Shown: one piece after another, positions 63,301 to 64,000 of the stretch | Layout of the letters: each line of letters opens with the position of its first letter | How positions within the stretch are numbered: position 1 is the stretch's first letter | DNA from: Stieleria varia | Lineage (GTDB): Bacteria; Planctomycetota; Planctomycetia; Pirellulales; Pirellulaceae | Length of the DNA: 64,000 bases | Assembly: GCF_038443385.1 (NCBI RefSeq) | Contig: NZ_CP151726.1 | Span: 7,254,001-7,318,000, forward strand | Direction of reading: 5' to 3' | Notes under the pieces: model-generated | Told to the model about the DNA's origin: nothing | The model's input: only the letters and a program-made list of their open reading frames with translations | Database searches by the model: none | Translations under genes and position numbers: made by a program

Positions 63301-64000
63301 ATGGAAAACAAATCGGAGCGTCGTGTCGTTGTCACCGGAGTCGGTGTCGTCAGTCCATTGGGAAACGACCCAGACCGCCTGTTGCAAGCACTGCGTGATC
63401 GTGTCAGCGGCATCGGACCGTTTACCCAGGTCGAACACGGAGTCCCGTTGGGGGTCTTGCCGGTTGATCATGGCGGCGAAGCTCGTGAGTTCACGGGCGA
63501 CATCAGTGACTATGGTCCGTTAGACAAAGCACTGCAGCGGACGATTCGCAAAGGCGCGAAAGTGATGTGCCGCGAAATTGAAATGGGCGTCGCCGTTGCG
63601 CAGTTGGCGATGCACGACGCGGGACTGGAATTGGCGTCGATCGATCGAGAGCGTGCAGGCATCGTTTATGGTTGTGACTACATCATGTCGTTGCCGCAGG
63701 AATACGCGGCCGGCATTCGCGAATGTCTCAATGAAGACGGCGAATTCGATTTCAGCAAATGGGGTGAACTCGGTCGCCCTCAGGTCAACCCGCTGTGGCT
63801 GCTGAAGTACTTGCCCAACATGCCTGCAAGTCACATCGCGATCTACAATGATCTTCGCGGGCCCAACAATTCGATCACCGTTCGCGAAGCTTCAGCGGGT
63901 GCCGCTATTTCAGAGGCGTACTCGACCATTTGCCGCGGTCATGCCGACGTGTTGATCGTCGGTGCCACAGGTTCTCGCGTGCATCCGTTGCGAACTTTGC
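63301..64000 (+). CDS. Beta-ketoacyl synthase-like protein lacking the active-site Cys (cut by right edge)
   Basis: At least 233 residues, from ATG at 63301 with AGGTG about 7 bases upstream. RRVVVTGVGVVSPLGNDPDR is the KAS/FabF N-terminus, and IVYGCDYIMSLPQEYAAGIR fits the following region. Where FabF has T-A-C-A-S-G, this protein reads SITVREASAGAAI, so the nucleophile Cys is Glu196. Proteins with Cys replaced by Gln act as chain-length factors or decarboxylases beside an intact ketosynthase. A Glu variant is expected to be non-condensing, perhaps the partner subunit of a heterodimer. The two His residues lie beyond the window. Neighbours on the right are unknown. Confidence 0.87.
   Translation, partial: MENKSERRVVVTGVGVVSPLGNDPDRLLQALRDRVSGIGPFTQVEHGVPLGVLPVDHGGEAREFTGDISDYGPLDKALQRTIRKGAKVMCREIEMGVAVAQLAMHDAGLELASIDRERAGIVYGCDYIMSLPQEYAAGIRECLNEDGEFDFSKWGELGRPQVNPLWLLKYLPNMPASHIAIYNDLRGPNNSITVREASAGAAISEAYSTICRGHADVLIVGATGSRVHPLRTL

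Overview
The window is one stretch of a planctomycete chromosome, most likely from the family Pirellulaceae (Rhodopirellula-like). Lineage markers are the PSCyt1/DUF1549/DUF1553 protein followed by a DUF1501 protein, a secreted protein with a planctomycete-type N-terminal motif (LERRQMLAA), DUF1573, FmdB-type and other zinc-ribbon proteins, many secreted or membrane proteins without homologues I recognise, and many short intergenic palindromes. Gene order is mosaic, with few long operons. The genus cannot be fixed from the sequence alone.

Layout. 1-3753 (minus): a large secreted metzincin-like/FG-GAP protein, cut by the left edge. 3933-11460: a GT11-type glycosyltransferase, a 3-hydroxyacyl-CoA dehydrogenase, a short UvrC coupled to a YfhO-like membrane protein, and a low-molecular-weight tyrosine phosphatase-like protein. 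11532-17793 (minus): a GT1 glycosyltransferase, then a translationally coupled pair of pentaheme cytochrome c and outer-membrane beta-barrel. 18136-25800: two small envelope proteins, aroA, a small membrane protein, coaE-rho-ribH, and a J-domain-like membrane protein. 26363-28803: a repeat-rich patch with a broken zinc-ribbon fragment, large perfect palindromes and a REP-associated transposase (RAYT) bracketed by its REPs. 29002-33576 (minus): PSCyt/DUF1553 and DUF1501. 34031-38611: a very cysteine-rich exported protein, a zinc-ribbon membrane protein, nnrE, an FmdB-like protein and a GT4 glycosyltransferase. 38723-46181: a divergent export locus (TolC-like lipoprotein; two HlyD-type adaptors; a PqqD-like/M50/HlyD fusion) with no ATPase in the window. 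46163-52304: a PQQ-propeller membrane protein, a beta-hydroxyacid dehydrogenase, a zinc-ribbon protein and DUF1573, separated by palindromes and a 133-bp MITE-like element. 52869-59190: tRNA-Ser(CGA) with a decayed tyrosine recombinase against its 3' end, then an IetAS-like AAA ATPase/subtilase pair and a frameshifted HNH gene, enclosed by an 86-bp imperfect direct repeat. 59682-61052 (minus): a Fic protein. 61846-64000: a secretin-like secreted protein and a ketosynthase-like protein (cut by the right edge) whose usual active-site Cys is Glu.

The most notable items are: (i) the tRNA-Ser island with an IetAS-like module whose protease gene carries one in-frame TGA at a position I believe is usually Gly; (ii) the ATPase-less TolC/HlyD/M50 export locus; (iii) the cytochrome/beta-barrel pair, a possible route for electrons across the outer membrane; (iv) the RAYT bracketed by its REPs, with His-to-Cys in the HUH motif; (v) several palindromic repeat families, some forming the 3' ends of genes. 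All family assignments come from reading motifs; no database search was possible.
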